Shown here: positions 1-8,632 of the stretch, piece by piece | Layout of the letters: each line of letters opens with the position of its first letter | Position numbering within the stretch: position 1 is the first letter of the stretch | From: a bacterium | GTDB lineage: Bacteria; Pseudomonadota; Gammaproteobacteria; UBA6186; Azoamicaceae | DNA: 64,000 nt | Assembly: GCA_027364575.1 (NCBI GenBank) | Contig: DAHXPC010000007.1 | Coordinates: 1-64,000, forward strand | Direction of reading: 5' to 3' | The notes under the pieces: generated by a model | What the model was told of the DNA's origin: nothing | Databases searched by the model: none | What the model saw: only the letters and a program-made list of their open reading frames with translations | Position numbers and translations under genes: made by a program

Positions 1-347
1 CCCGATCTACCGCCGCCCCCGCCGCCTTGTTGGTTGTCGTCCGTTTTGGCTTTTGTTTTATTAATGCTGGCTTGCATGGATTTATGGCCTTCTTCCATGC
101 CGGTTTGTACTTTTGAAGCACCCGCATCAAAGCCTGATTTGGCTTCTTTAACCATTTCACCGGGATCAAATTGCTCAGTTGGGCCGCCCATCCAGCGCAT
201 AATTTGATTCGGTAGCATGTAAATAAGGGAAAATGATTTATTAATTAAGGACATCACTAAAAACATATACAAGAATAAGACCGCAAGAAAGCTAAACATG
301 GAAGGCATGGTTGAACCGGAAAGGGCTGGCTGAAAGCCAAAATTAAC
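1..347 (-). CDS. dotA: DotA C-terminal region, partial and apparently inverted
   Basis: The minus strand is open from about position 405 down to the window edge. It encodes a stretch with FGFQPALSG, then a strongly hydrophobic helix (MFSFLAVLFLYMFLVMSL), then MLPNQIMRWMGG and a polar tail ending in Lys/Thr/Asp/Gln and poly-Gly. This resembles the end of DotA, the large polytopic inner-membrane protein of the Dot/Icm secretion system. The continuation of the Gly-rich tail lies on the opposite strand (345-512), so the segment is inverted relative to the rest of its own gene. Upstream on the minus strand the frame meets a TGA at about 406-408, so no intact dotA can be read. Either the contig folds back here or the segment has inverted. 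Naming rests on fold pattern and context. Confidence 0.6.
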
Positions 348-379
348 CAACGAGGCGGCGGGGGCGGCGGTAGATCGGG
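1..379. repeat. Inverted repeat flanking the dotA segment
   Basis: Bases 1-35 are the reverse complement of 345-379 with one mismatch; the inner 27 bases are identical. The arms enclose about 310 bases of dotA coding sequence. The left arm begins exactly at the window edge, which fits a contig end caused by foldback. The arrangement is also what an invertible element would look like. Confidence 0.8.
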
Positions 380-512
380 CGGTGGCGCTGGCGGCGGCGG
401 TGGTAGATCAGGCGGCGGCGCTGGCGGCGGCGGTGGTAGATCGGGCGGCGGCGCTGGCGGGCTTCCATCACCTGCACCAGGCTCGCGCCCTCCTGGCGGC
501 GGCGTTAGATAA
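345..512 (+). CDS. dotA: Gly-rich C-terminal tail of DotA (3' fragment)
   Basis: On the plus strand this frame reads Asn-Gln-Arg followed by glycine runs with Arg-Ser and Ala, then PSPAPGSRPPGGGVR and a TAA at 510-512. The minus-strand segment to the left ends in the same Asn-Gln-Gln-Gly-Gly sequence in the matching frame. Inverting bases 1 to about 350 would therefore give one continuous C-terminus. To its left this frame is blocked by a TGA at 312-314. It is a 3' fragment only, with a terminator-like hairpin just downstream. Confidence 0.5.
   Translation, partial: NQRGGGGGGRSGGGAGGGGGRSGGGAGGGGGRSGGGAGGLPSPAPGSRPPGGGVR
354..455 (+). repeat. 33-36 nt tandem repeat coding for Gly/Arg/Ser
   Basis: Three consecutive units lie at 354-389 (12 codons), 390-422 and 423-455 (11 codons each). 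Each codes for glycines, Arg-Ser, glycines and Ala. Units two and three differ by about one base. The array forms the DotA tail and is GC-rich, unlike its surroundings. Copy number could vary by slippage without breaking the frame. Confidence 0.8.
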
Positions 513-567
513 AAATGCTACGCCTAAGAATGAGGATAGTTTAAATTTTTTAGTGAACTTAGATACA

Positions 568-606
568 ACCCCCTCCTCTAGCTTATGTTAGAGGAGGGGT
601 TATGTA
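568..606. terminator. Hairpin after dotA
   Basis: A perfect 11-bp stem (570-580 with 589-599, CCCTCCTCTA-type arms) with an 8-base loop lies 57 bases after the dotA stop and before the convergent gene ending at 643. There is only a weak T-run on either side. It probably ends dotA transcription and may act in both directions. Confidence 0.6.
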
Positions 607-642
607 ATCAAATTTGCAATAAGATTATAGACGCCCTATTCT

Positions 643-1332
643 CTACCTTTGCCTTGGAACACGTCTTGGCGGTTGACCAGGTGCTACGGGCATAGGCATC
701 GTATCATCGCCTTCAGCAGATCCGTACATATGCTCGTACATGGGCTCTTGTATTATGCCCGCTGCAATAAAGCTTGCATCAATTAACTGAAATAAGATTT
801 TTATCGCATTTCTGACAACTTGGGTCTCAAGCCTATAAACCGCGTTGCGTGCCGCTTGTCCATATTCACTGAGCGTTTGCTGATTTCCCTTGTCAAATAA
901 ATGTTGTATTTTTTGATCGGTTGTTAAGGCTTCTTGTTCTGTAACGTTTGAAAACTCTTTTTTCCAATATTTTGCAAAGTAGTTGGATAAAGCAGGCGAT
1001 CCAAATATTTTTTTTAATTCATCATTTTTTTGATTTATATTTTGGTTTTGATTGTAAACACGATTAATTTCTTCTAACTGTTTTTTAAAGCCAGGGATTA
1101 ATGCGCCTGCTGTTTTTAAAAATTCTTCCATTTTTTCGAAATGTGCTTGGCTATTAACCTTCGCTGCTATGCTTACAAAAAAAACTTTAAATTCGGCAGC
1201 GAGTTGCTCCCCCTCCAATAATTCACAATTGGTAAGTAATTGAGCAATTTCTAAATTATCAACAGGAAGTGCTTTAAAAGCTTCAAATGACGGCACTATC
1301 GGTTTGGGTGCATTTCTATGTAAACCTGGCAT
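643..1332 (-). CDS. Orphan protein of 229 residues next to dotA
   Basis: I do not recognise a family. The start is an ATG with an AAGGGGG ribosome-binding site a few bases upstream. The protein is mostly helical and soluble-looking, rich in Gln, Asn and Lys in the middle (about 90-115), with no signal peptide or clear membrane segment. The last 25 residues are low-complexity and proline/arginine-rich (PVAPGQPPRRVPRQR). It lies between dotA and a coiled-coil protein gene, beside the secretion genes. It could be a Dot/Icm substrate, a chaperone-like accessory or a lineage-specific protein; location is the only hint. Confidence 0.75.
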   Translation of the reverse strand: MPGLHRNAPKPIVPSFEAFKALPVDNLEIAQLLTNCELLEGEQLAAEFKVFFVSIAAKVNSQAHFEKMEEFLKTAGALIPGFKKQLEEINRVYNQNQNINQKNDELKKIFGSPALSNYFAKYWKKEFSNVTEQEALTTDQKIQHLFDKGNQQTLSEYGQAARNAVYRLETQVVRNAIKILFQLIDASFIAAGIIQEPMYEHMYGSAEGDDTMPMPVAPGQPPRRVPRQR

Positions 1333-1708
1333 CTTGTATCCCCCTTATAAGTGTAATAGCGCGGGTTATAGAGTTATTAAAGATTCTATTAAACCATAAA
1401 ATGATCCAAAAGTACAATGTTGGCAAACTTTCATATTTCCATGAGTGGGCATACTGCGATGAAAAGAATTGGCACAAGGGTTACCTAATAAATACGGGTA
1501 GACACACCAAAAGATCTTTAAATGTTGACTGCCCTGCATAAAACGGAATGTTTTATCTAGCCTGCTGTATTTTGCCTGGGCATACACAACGGTCTGACCT
1601 TAGGGATGGTCATTTTGAAGGTTTGCAATCTTTGTAAGTTGAAAACAACAATTTTACAAATTTTTCATTTAAAATCAATCAGTTATAACGAAGCAACCCT
1701 GGGCCGGG
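1333..1708. other. Gap without a convincing gene
   Basis: 376 bases separate two leftward genes. A 73-codon minus-strand frame at 1366-1587 has an uncommon Cys/His content (CANSFHRSMPTHG, CQHC) that could be a decayed remnant, but it has no clear ribosome-binding site and I cannot assign it. The rest is AT-rich with poly-A/T stretches. Confidence 0.4.
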
Positions 1709-4027
1709 TTAATGCAGTTTTGGACTGTTATTCTTAGGTGTATCAGCCTCAACCTCATCCGCTTTAGCCTTTTGTTTAGCCTCGGCGGCTTCCGCAGCTT
1801 TACGGGCAATTTCTTCTTTTTCAAGCTGTTCATGTTTTGCTTTTTGATCTGCCTCAAATGCTGGTTTTGGATAACCTTTGGGTTCGGGTCCATTGGGTGT
1901 TGCACTTTTGCTTTGCTCTCTCAATTGTGTAGCCGCTGTGGTGAGTTCAGCTGCTTGGGAATGTTCAGCTTTAGACATAGCTTTTGAAGTCATTTGGGAT
2001 TTTTCTGATTCCTGTTTTGTTTCAATGCTGTTAGCGGCTGGCGTTGGCTCAGATTTTCTTCCAAATGTGTTTTTTAAAAACTTAGGGAGATCCATCGTTA
2101 AACCCTTCGCCAGTTCTGTTATAAGGCTAAAAAGCCTTTGCAGGATTCTTCGCCACATATCGGGCTCTACCGCTTCGGGCTCAGTTTTATTCTTTGCTTT
2201 AGGTTCAGGTTCAACTTCTTCTTTCTTTTTTGCTTCTGGCTTCAATATTTTTGCTTTAAGCTTTATAGGCATTGCCTCAGGTACAAATTCATTGGACACG
2301 CTCTTTTTTGCTTTTAAAGTAGCAGGATCGACATCTATTGATATTCGAGCGAGAGCAGCCTCTTTAACCGCAGCCGCTTCTACAGCTGCTTGTTGAGCTT
2401 TAGCGGCTGTTTCAGCCGCAGCATCCGCCTTTTTAAGCGCCTTACCAAAGTTATCTTCCGCATCTTTAGCAGTCGTTTGAGCCGTGTTATTGTTCTTATC
2501 GGCAGTATTTTTCTGCTCATTCTTAACCATAACAATTTGAGAAAGCTGTAAAGCATCAGCAGCCGCGACACCTGCTTTCTCCGCCGTTTCTTTGAAAGCT
2601 TTAGCAGCCATTTCAGAGGCACTATTCGCCTGTTCTACCTCGACAACCTTAGCACTGAGAGTATTGTTAGCTGCAGTAAGCTTGTTAAAGGTGTCAGTCA
2701 CCTTTTCACGGGCCGTCTGTAAGACTATGTCAGCCATTACCTGTTCAGGAGGCGGGGCACTACTACTCATATCTGCATTGCTATTCTCTAGTGTTTCAGC
2801 CTTTTCTAGTGCTTCAGCTCTTTTAATCGCCTCCTCATGGGCTTTTTGAGCGTCAACAACCGCTTGCTTTGCCTTTTCCAACTCAGCGCCCACAAGAGCG
2901 GACTTATCTTTAGCCATAGCAGCTGCTTCTTCAGCCCCCTTAGCCTCTCCCATTAAAGTATCCGCATTAACTTGAGCGGTTTGTTGAGCCTGAATTGCCT
3001 GTTCGAGCTCTTCAGTCTTTTCCTTAGCCTCTTTAGCAGTCCTTTCAGCGTCTTCTTTAGCCGCAGCCGCTTTATTTGCTTCTTCACGCGCTTCTTCACG
3101 CATTTTTTCAGCCGCTTTATTCGCTTCATCAGCAGCCGCTTTTTGAACTTTAAATGCCATTTCAGCTGCATCAGCAGCCGCTTTTTGAGCTTTAGATGCC
3201 GTTTCTGCTGCATCAGCAGCTGCTTTTTGAGCTTTAGATGCCGTTTCTGCTGCATCAGCTGCCTCTTTAAGCGCCTTCGCTGTTTCAACCGTAGCAACAG
3301 CATGAGCCTCTATAGGTGTGACAACAGGATCAGGAGCCACTACTGGAGCAGCAACCGGAATGGAAATTGTAATAGCAGGGCCAAGAGTTGGTGCAGCAGC
3401 CTTAATCTCGGCAGGTTTAGTAGTCTCAACAGATTTTTCGTTCGCCGCCGAGGTAGCAACAGGTGCTTCCTTTTCAGCCGCAGCACTACGAACAACAGCA
3501 GAATCAGCTACAGGTGCAAAAGATGCAACAACGACATCAGGCGTAATCGAAGCAGCAATGGAAGTCGGAGTAGAAGGAGTGACCGAAGTCGAAGTAACCG
3601 CAGGCGTTTCACTCTCACCCCTATTATTTACAGCATCTGCAGCAGCGGTGGCGCTCGCAGCAGCCGCTTTAATCTCATCCGATTCAGCAGATTTTTTATC
3701 TACCTCGATCTTTTTTTCCGCTGCCGTTCCAATATCCAGTTCAGTCGCAACAAATTGAGCATTCAGAGTCATAGCAGTCGCGACAGGCCCAGCCGGGGCA
3801 ACCCCTGCCGTAGCGTTACCGCCAACAGAACCTTCGCCACCTTGATCGCCTTCACCAGCTGAGCCTTCCTCCCCTTTATCGCCATCGCCACTTTTGTCGC
3901 TGTCACCAGACGCTTCAGGAGCAGCAGAAGGAGTAGGGGGCACGGTATTTTCAGAATTTGAAGGGGCTGTTGCTAGTTCCTCGGCATCTTTTTGGCTTTT
4001 ATCTTCTGGTGGAATTTGTGCTGACAT
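1709..4027 (-). CDS. Ala/Lys/Glu-rich coiled-coil protein, 772 residues, candidate effector
   Basis: No known family is recognised. The order is as follows. An acidic Pro/Gly/Ser-rich N-terminus (about 1-90) contains DGDKGEEGSAGEGDQGGEG. An Ala/Val/Pro-rich stretch runs to about 235. A long heptad-like coiled coil of Ala, Lys and Glu covers about 235-560. A short helical segment, DMWRRILQRLFSLITELAKG, lies near 625-645. The tail is Lys/Glu/Ala-rich. Within the coiled coil, nearly identical units containing ETASKAQKAAADAA recur at about 245-290. There is no signal peptide. It sits between dotA and icmO. Size, coiled coils, lack of a signal peptide and a Glu-rich C-terminal region resemble Dot/Icm substrates, which is inference. 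A structural or stress protein is also possible. Confidence 0.8.
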   Translation of the reverse strand: MSAQIPPEDKSQKDAEELATAPSNSENTVPPTPSAAPEASGDSDKSGDGDKGEEGSAGEGDQGGEGSVGGNATAGVAPAGPVATAMTLNAQFVATELDIGTAAEKKIEVDKKSAESDEIKAAAASATAAADAVNNRGESETPAVTSTSVTPSTPTSIAASITPDVVVASFAPVADSAVVRSAAAEKEAPVATSAANEKSVETTKPAEIKAAAPTLGPAITISIPVAAPVVAPDPVVTPIEAHAVATVETAKALKEAADAAETASKAQKAAADAAETASKAQKAAADAAEMAFKVQKAAADEANKAAEKMREEAREEANKAAAAKEDAERTAKEAKEKTEELEQAIQAQQTAQVNADTLMGEAKGAEEAAAMAKDKSALVGAELEKAKQAVVDAQKAHEEAIKRAEALEKAETLENSNADMSSSAPPPEQVMADIVLQTAREKVTDTFNKLTAANNTLSAKVVEVEQANSASEMAAKAFKETAEKAGVAAADALQLSQIVMVKNEQKNTADKNNNTAQTTAKDAEDNFGKALKKADAAAETAAKAQQAAVEAAAVKEAALARISIDVDPATLKAKKSVSNEFVPEAMPIKLKAKILKPEAKKKEEVEPEPKAKNKTEPEAVEPDMWRRILQRLFSLITELAKGLTMDLPKFLKNTFGRKSEPTPAANSIETKQESEKSQMTSKAMSKAEHSQAAELTTAATQLREQSKSATPNGPEPKGYPKPAFEADQKAKHEQLEKEEIARKAAEAAEAKQKAKADEVEADTPKNNSPKLH
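3106..3270 (-). repeat. In-frame repeats in the coiled-coil gene
   Basis: A segment coding for GCATCAGCAGCYGCTTTTTGAG-like units (seen on the plus strand) recurs about every 48 bases near 3145, 3175, 3220 and 3250. The units encode Ala-rich heptads (KAQKAAADAAETAS). They look like recent tandem duplications that lengthened the coiled coil. Confidence 0.6.
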
Positions 4028-4262
4028 AAACTTTCATACCCCTGCTATTGCAAACGAAAATACTTTGTTTAGTTTGAAAATAATTTATGCAAGGAGTTCC
4101 CCATCTTCACTCTCAGAAGCAAAAAAATTTAAAAAAGTGTGTATACTCAAGTAAATATTCGTTTAACCACCTTTGATTTCGTTTCCCTGCGATATCTATT
4201 CGAGGTGATTTTTTTTACTGTAACGATAACGTGCTTGATAGCTGACGCGAGGGATCTCAGAG

Positions 4263-4353
4263 CACTTTGATGCAATCATAAAGGAAAAACAACTAAAGGG
4301 GTGGTCGCGCAAAAAGAAAAAATGCTTTAATAAATCGCGGGAACCCTTTATAA
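4263..4353 (+). pseudogene. Remnant of a GIY-YIG nuclease C-terminus
   Basis: The plus strand reads FDAIIKEKQLKGWSRKKK in one frame. After a one-base shift inside an A-run (about 4311-4320) it continues NALINRGNP and reaches a stop. REKQLKGW-R-KK-ALI--NP is the typical end of small stand-alone GIY-YIG endonucleases. The catalytic GIY-YIG half is missing upstream. The fragment is thus truncated and frameshifted. It is the only recognisable content of the gap 4028-4509; the rest shows no gene. Confidence 0.5.
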
Positions 4354-4509
4354 AAAATTTTATCTGAAAAGTCCTAAGGTCCCTCCCATTAGCCACGAAG
4401 AAGGCTATGGGTAAAGTATAGATCTCACTTTGAATAGGTATCGCAGAAAACCTTCAGGGTTCGGGACGGCAAAAAAGTAGGAATTTAGGGATTCATTTAA
4501 ATTCATCGT

Positions 4510-7053
4510 TTAGGTTTTTTCGTCATCTTCTTCTGGTGCTTCTCCAGGGTGCTCCGTCTGGTTTTTATGCTCATCTTCACTGGTAGGATAATTTTCATCA
4601 AAATTCATAAATTCATCCATATTGGGAAGCTCTGGGAAATCAGGCATCTCATCGTGATCAACATAAGCCATCTGTTGTATGACGTCGTCCTGATTGGCAA
4701 CCCCCTGTTTTAAGGCAGTAATATCCAAAGGATCCCCACCAAACATCACAATCATATCGGATATATCGCGCAGCATGCCATCCACATCTTTTTCAAATTG
4801 AATGGGCGGAGGGAATCGAGTGGCATTTTCAATATCATTGATAACGCTGGTGGCCATTTTAATGGCTTCTTGTTCAAACTGCCCACTCAATCGTTCAATG
4901 TGTTTCATTTCTTCCATGCTGTTACCGCGACGAATTAAAGGCAATGAAAATAATTCTTGGTTTTCTTCCCCAATCATTTTTAACACTAAAGGTGTGACAA
5001 AAATCTTTGTAAAGGCAGACATTTCATGTTCAAGTCCGGGTTCTTCAAAAGGAACACTTAAGTCTTTTTGTTTTTGAACTTCTTGTTCTAAAAGCGAAAT
5101 AAGTGCCGCAATCCCCCGTTCAAAGGGCTTCAAATCAATTGCGCCTTGAAAGGCTTGCGTTAGCGTTTGAATATCATTGCTTTCCGGAGACTGGGGAAAT
5201 TGATAATGCGGAACCGTAAAAACCTGTTGGAATCTTTTAAAGCGCTTATCAATATCAATTAATTTTTGCTCACTCGGGGGTTCTATTTTCAAAAATTGAT
5301 TTAAACGCATCTTCTTAACAGGCTTTGGCGCTGCATAAAACATTTCGGCACGAATAATTTTAGATTTAAAAAATACATGCGCCTCCCCTGGGCTTTGATC
5401 TTTTAGATCTAAGAGATCGATGCGTTGTCTTTTATCGACAGATGCGCTTCTGGTATCCATATAATTCATCGTTAAACTACCGGAGTCCATCTGAAAACCA
5501 CTGACGTTGGTGGTATAAGACTCCCCGGCAACTTTATTAAAAAATTCCCAGGTTTCTTGAGGGTCTTCTAATTTCATACAAATTTTAATATTACAGTTAG
5601 CACCAATAGAGGCCGCTTCTTCTTTAGAAGCCTTTTGAAAAGCAGGCAGATCCTGTCCGGCAAATATCGCCGAAAACCCTAATGAACGTGCTTGTGCCGG
5701 GACAACTGCAAATCCTTCTACCGCATAATAGCCATACTCATCCATAATCGAAACAAAGGGTGCTGGCGAATTGGTCGGTTTTCGCAATACCACATCCCGA
5801 TAATCTCCTTCTACCTCATCGCCTAAACCGGATGCCATCATGGCTTTTAAGGAAGCCACAATAATTTTCCCTAAGTTGGAAAGCTCCTGTGGCGATTTTT
5901 CCAAAGCAGGTAACAATACCACCATAATCCGTCGATTTAATACGACGTCTTTAAAATCGACTTCGGCTAAATTGGTTCGAATAATATGCCCATAGGTATC
6001 AGCAAGCGAACCAAACACCCGCGTTAACTGCATGGTAATAAATCCGTGCTGCTCCCGAACTTCACTGCCTTGGTTGCCTTTTTTCTGCCGATTATAGCCT
6101 GGCAAGTTGTAAATATAGGCCGTGAGTGGCTCTAGAATTTGCTTAGGGAATGTATCCAAGGAAACGTTAAATGTCTCTGAAACCGGAAATTGTTTATCGA
6201 CAACAATTTGCTCTAATTTTTCTAAAATAAAGTAATCTCGAATACTATTAGCGTCGAGTAAAATATGACCGGCATCGCGCATCACCACTAAAACTTTCAT
6301 TAATGCTTCTACAAAGTTAATGGCTCGACCTGTCCACATATCGTCGTTGCCACCCTGCTTACCGCTCGACATTAGACTGACGACTAATTGTGATAACATA
6401 CTGGATGATCCGCGAGAAAAGGGATTCATGGTATTCGAAAGGCGCGTTTTCTGCGGTCCTAAAACATCTCGGGCGCCGGTCATGAAATTAATTAATAACA
6501 TGTCGTCTTCTCGTCCCATACTGCGAACCATGGAGAAAACTTTTGCAAATAAACTGTTATCCCCCTTACCATCAATATAAATAAAACCACTGCCAAAGAC
6601 TAAAGAGTTATAAGCAATCGACACTAATGCTTCTGTTTTACCGCTCCCGGTTGAACCAAAAATAAGGACGTGTGTGCGCAAATCATCATTTGAAAACCAT
6701 AATTCTTGCCGCGTTAACCGATCATTGCCAAAAAAGGCAATGCCTTCGCCGATTTTGGGTTTATGGCTACCCGGCATTGGATCATTATAATCTTTTAAAT
6801 GTGCAGATTTTGGAATACGAAACGGTAAAGTACTGGTACGCGTGATTGAAAAAATAAAAAGGCAGGTACAAATGAACGCCAGTAAATCGGCAAAAATAGG
6901 ATATAATACATTCGCCGTAATACAGCTCACACAGATGATGAGCATGACTTCCGGTTTTGCCAAACCCTCAGCAATACGCGTCCCTAATGGCCTTGTATCC
7001 CTGGCCAGCTGCCGCGCAGATTGTTCTTGTCTTGAGTCAAGCCCTCGAATCAT
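4510..7053 (-). CDS. icmO: DotL/IcmO, type IV coupling ATPase
   Basis: This is the VirD4-like coupling protein that receives substrates at the inner membrane in the Dot/Icm system. Two hydrophobic segments lie near residues 35-70. A Walker A motif (FGSTGSGKTEA) is near 130 and is followed by IYIDGKGD. The Walker B-type sequence FVSIMDEYGYYAV is near 430. At 847 residues it is longer than the roughly 780-residue Legionella protein. The extra length is mostly a very acidic tail (PDFPELPNMDEF, EAPEEDDEKT). The DotL C-terminus is the known docking site for the IcmS/IcmW adaptor. The gene follows icmP with 5 bases between them, so they are co-transcribed. Confidence 0.95.
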   Translation of the reverse strand: MIRGLDSRQEQSARQLARDTRPLGTRIAEGLAKPEVMLIICVSCITANVLYPIFADLLAFICTCLFIFSITRTSTLPFRIPKSAHLKDYNDPMPGSHKPKIGEGIAFFGNDRLTRQELWFSNDDLRTHVLIFGSTGSGKTEALVSIAYNSLVFGSGFIYIDGKGDNSLFAKVFSMVRSMGREDDMLLINFMTGARDVLGPQKTRLSNTMNPFSRGSSSMLSQLVVSLMSSGKQGGNDDMWTGRAINFVEALMKVLVVMRDAGHILLDANSIRDYFILEKLEQIVVDKQFPVSETFNVSLDTFPKQILEPLTAYIYNLPGYNRQKKGNQGSEVREQHGFITMQLTRVFGSLADTYGHIIRTNLAEVDFKDVVLNRRIMVVLLPALEKSPQELSNLGKIIVASLKAMMASGLGDEVEGDYRDVVLRKPTNSPAPFVSIMDEYGYYAVEGFAVVPAQARSLGFSAIFAGQDLPAFQKASKEEAASIGANCNIKICMKLEDPQETWEFFNKVAGESYTTNVSGFQMDSGSLTMNYMDTRSASVDKRQRIDLLDLKDQSPGEAHVFFKSKIIRAEMFYAAPKPVKKMRLNQFLKIEPPSEQKLIDIDKRFKRFQQVFTVPHYQFPQSPESNDIQTLTQAFQGAIDLKPFERGIAALISLLEQEVQKQKDLSVPFEEPGLEHEMSAFTKIFVTPLVLKMIGEENQELFSLPLIRRGNSMEEMKHIERLSGQFEQEAIKMATSVINDIENATRFPPPIQFEKDVDGMLRDISDMIVMFGGDPLDITALKQGVANQDDVIQQMAYVDHDEMPDFPELPNMDEFMNFDENYPTSEDEHKNQTEHPGEAPEEDDEKT

Positions 7054-7058
7054 CTCTG

Positions 7059-8294
7059 TTATTGCTCCCCAGTTTCTTGGGCATCCCGCCGTTTTATGAT
7101 CTCTTCTTTTTCTTCCTCATCGGGTATGTAAATAAGCTCTGAGAGCGCAATCGCCAACGCATCCACTGCGCCTTCTACGCGCGGCGCGTTTAAAGGACGT
7201 TTAAGCGCCATCTCATGATACCAATGACAAAAAATTCCGCCAACTTCTACACTGGGTGTTTGTCTACCCACGTTATTAATCACATACCATAAACGCCTAT
7301 CTATTGGCTTTATCCATAAAAAGTCGGCAGAAGCTACCACCCCATCTTCTCTGGCAAATTGTAAAAGAGAAATAAAAATCGTAAATTCATAGGCATGGCG
7401 AGCGCAAATCGCTTGCACCGGTTTAGTTTTATAATGTTTTTTCCATAAACTATCTGCGCCGGTACAATCCAACTTGCCATCTGCAGCGCTTCTGGAAAGC
7501 TGTGCGACCAGCGCTAAGGCAGCCTTGGTATCCCGGCTCCCTCGGGCGGCAAAAATCGCAAAAATGGCACGCCGATGCATTGGCATTGCTTCTATCCCTT
7601 GCCAGGCACGACCTAATTGCACAGAAAAAGCCCGTTCCGCCCTAACGCGATCTAGCGTAATTTTATATTCAGGCGCTTGCATTTTAGAAAAAGGGGATAA
7701 AGAAGCATCGGCATGCTCAATACACACCAATCGGTTTTTCTTAGAAAATTGGATAGGCGACATTGCCATTGCCCATGGCCCTGAATCTAAATCTTGATTT
7801 AATATGTCTGCTTTTGTTGCTATTTTAATTTGCGGCCAATTAATTTGTTCTTGTAGGGCCAATGTTTTCATATTGTGTTTTTTCTTCAAGCGCGCCTGAA
7901 CATTTTGGTGAAAAAGCGTAATAACGAGTAAAACCAAATACCCGGCAATTGGATAGCGTAAATATTCTCCGGCCGTCATGCTTAACATAAAAGCCGTATC
8001 CATATCAAGATTTGTAGGCGTCAACCCATTGGCGATGCCTAAATCAACGCCAACCGCACCTGAATATTGTTGAATGGATCCCCCCAGCATGGGCAAATCA
8101 GCAGGCAGTAATTCTAAACAAAAACGTACTGCTGTTAATTCATACACTCTGAGGCTAATAAAAAATTGTTTTAATTGGAGATCAAATACATACCAGATAG
8201 CGCCAGCCACCACGGTAATGAGGACCATAAGCCACAAAATATAATAAGCGTTTTTATCCGCCCCTTCTTGTCCACCTTGTTGTTGTGCCGCCAT
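7059..8294 (-). CDS. icmP: DotM/IcmP, coupling complex membrane protein
   Basis: Inner-membrane partner of DotL in the coupling complex. Hydrophobic helices are visible near residues 15-40 and 105-130, with a Glu-rich loop between. A soluble cytosolic C-terminal domain contains RAFSVQLGRAWQGIEAMP and AIFAIFAARGSRD, as in this family. It has 411 residues, slightly longer than the Legionella protein, with an acidic/basic tail (DEEEKEEIIKRRD). Its ATG overlaps the icmS stop by one base (TAATG), and dotL follows closely, so icmS-icmP-icmO form one operon. Confidence 0.93.
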   Translation of the reverse strand: MAAQQQGGQEGADKNAYYILWLMVLITVVAGAIWYVFDLQLKQFFISLRVYELTAVRFCLELLPADLPMLGGSIQQYSGAVGVDLGIANGLTPTNLDMDTAFMLSMTAGEYLRYPIAGYLVLLVITLFHQNVQARLKKKHNMKTLALQEQINWPQIKIATKADILNQDLDSGPWAMAMSPIQFSKKNRLVCIEHADASLSPFSKMQAPEYKITLDRVRAERAFSVQLGRAWQGIEAMPMHRRAIFAIFAARGSRDTKAALALVAQLSRSAADGKLDCTGADSLWKKHYKTKPVQAICARHAYEFTIFISLLQFAREDGVVASADFLWIKPIDRRLWYVINNVGRQTPSVEVGGIFCHWYHEMALKRPLNAPRVEGAVDALAIALSELIYIPDEEEKEEIIKRRDAQETGEQ

Positions 8295-8632
8295 TAATCT
8301 ATCATCAAATCATCTAGAGGAACCATATCCTGTGTGGCGGATTGCTGCATAAATTCATACAGTACATCCGTTGCACAGAGCAAACGTAATACATTTGGGG
8401 TTGTGGTATTAAACTGTACCCCGACGCCTAAAGTCGAATTCTCAGCCCGATCGAAAGTCAATCCTAACCCGTAGCCTAGGCAAAAAGAACAAAGTTGATC
8501 GGCGCGACGCAAAATGGCAGGCAATAAACCCGACGGGGAAAATACGTGTTCATAGCTAACAACCGTTCCCTTGATGGTATATTGACAACCCATTGCCTTT
8601 GCCACAGCCGTTAATTGCTCAGAAAAATTCAT
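8294..8632 (-). CDS. icmS: IcmS, secretion adaptor
   Basis: A small acidic cytosolic chaperone that, with IcmW, delivers many effectors to DotL. The conserved core is clear: SGLLPAILRRADQLCS, CLGYGLG, TPNVLRLLC and a C-terminal PLDDLM. In-frame Met codons occur at 8647, 8638 and 8632. Only 8632 has a G-rich ribosome-binding site at proper distance (GGGGG, 8 bases), giving 112 residues against about 114 in Legionella. It is the first gene of the leftward operon; icmW is not in this window. Confidence 0.92.
   Translation of the reverse strand: MNFSEQLTAVAKAMGCQYTIKGTVVSYEHVFSPSGLLPAILRRADQLCSFCLGYGLGLTFDRAENSTLGVGVQFNTTTPNVLRLLCATDVLYEFMQQSATQDMVPLDDLMID

Noticed and set aside
382..591. Plus-strand frame coding for an Ala/Val-rich 69-residue peptide
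   Set aside because: It is another frame of the Gly-rich DotA tail repeat and has no independent start signals.
1366..1587. 73-residue Cys/His-containing minus-strand frame
   Set aside because: No ribosome-binding site, no family resemblance; left as part of an unassigned gap.
2972..3862. Long Ser/Arg/Cys-rich plus-strand frame
   Set aside because: It is antisense to the Ala-rich coiled-coil gene; its composition mirrors repeated Ala/Lys codons.
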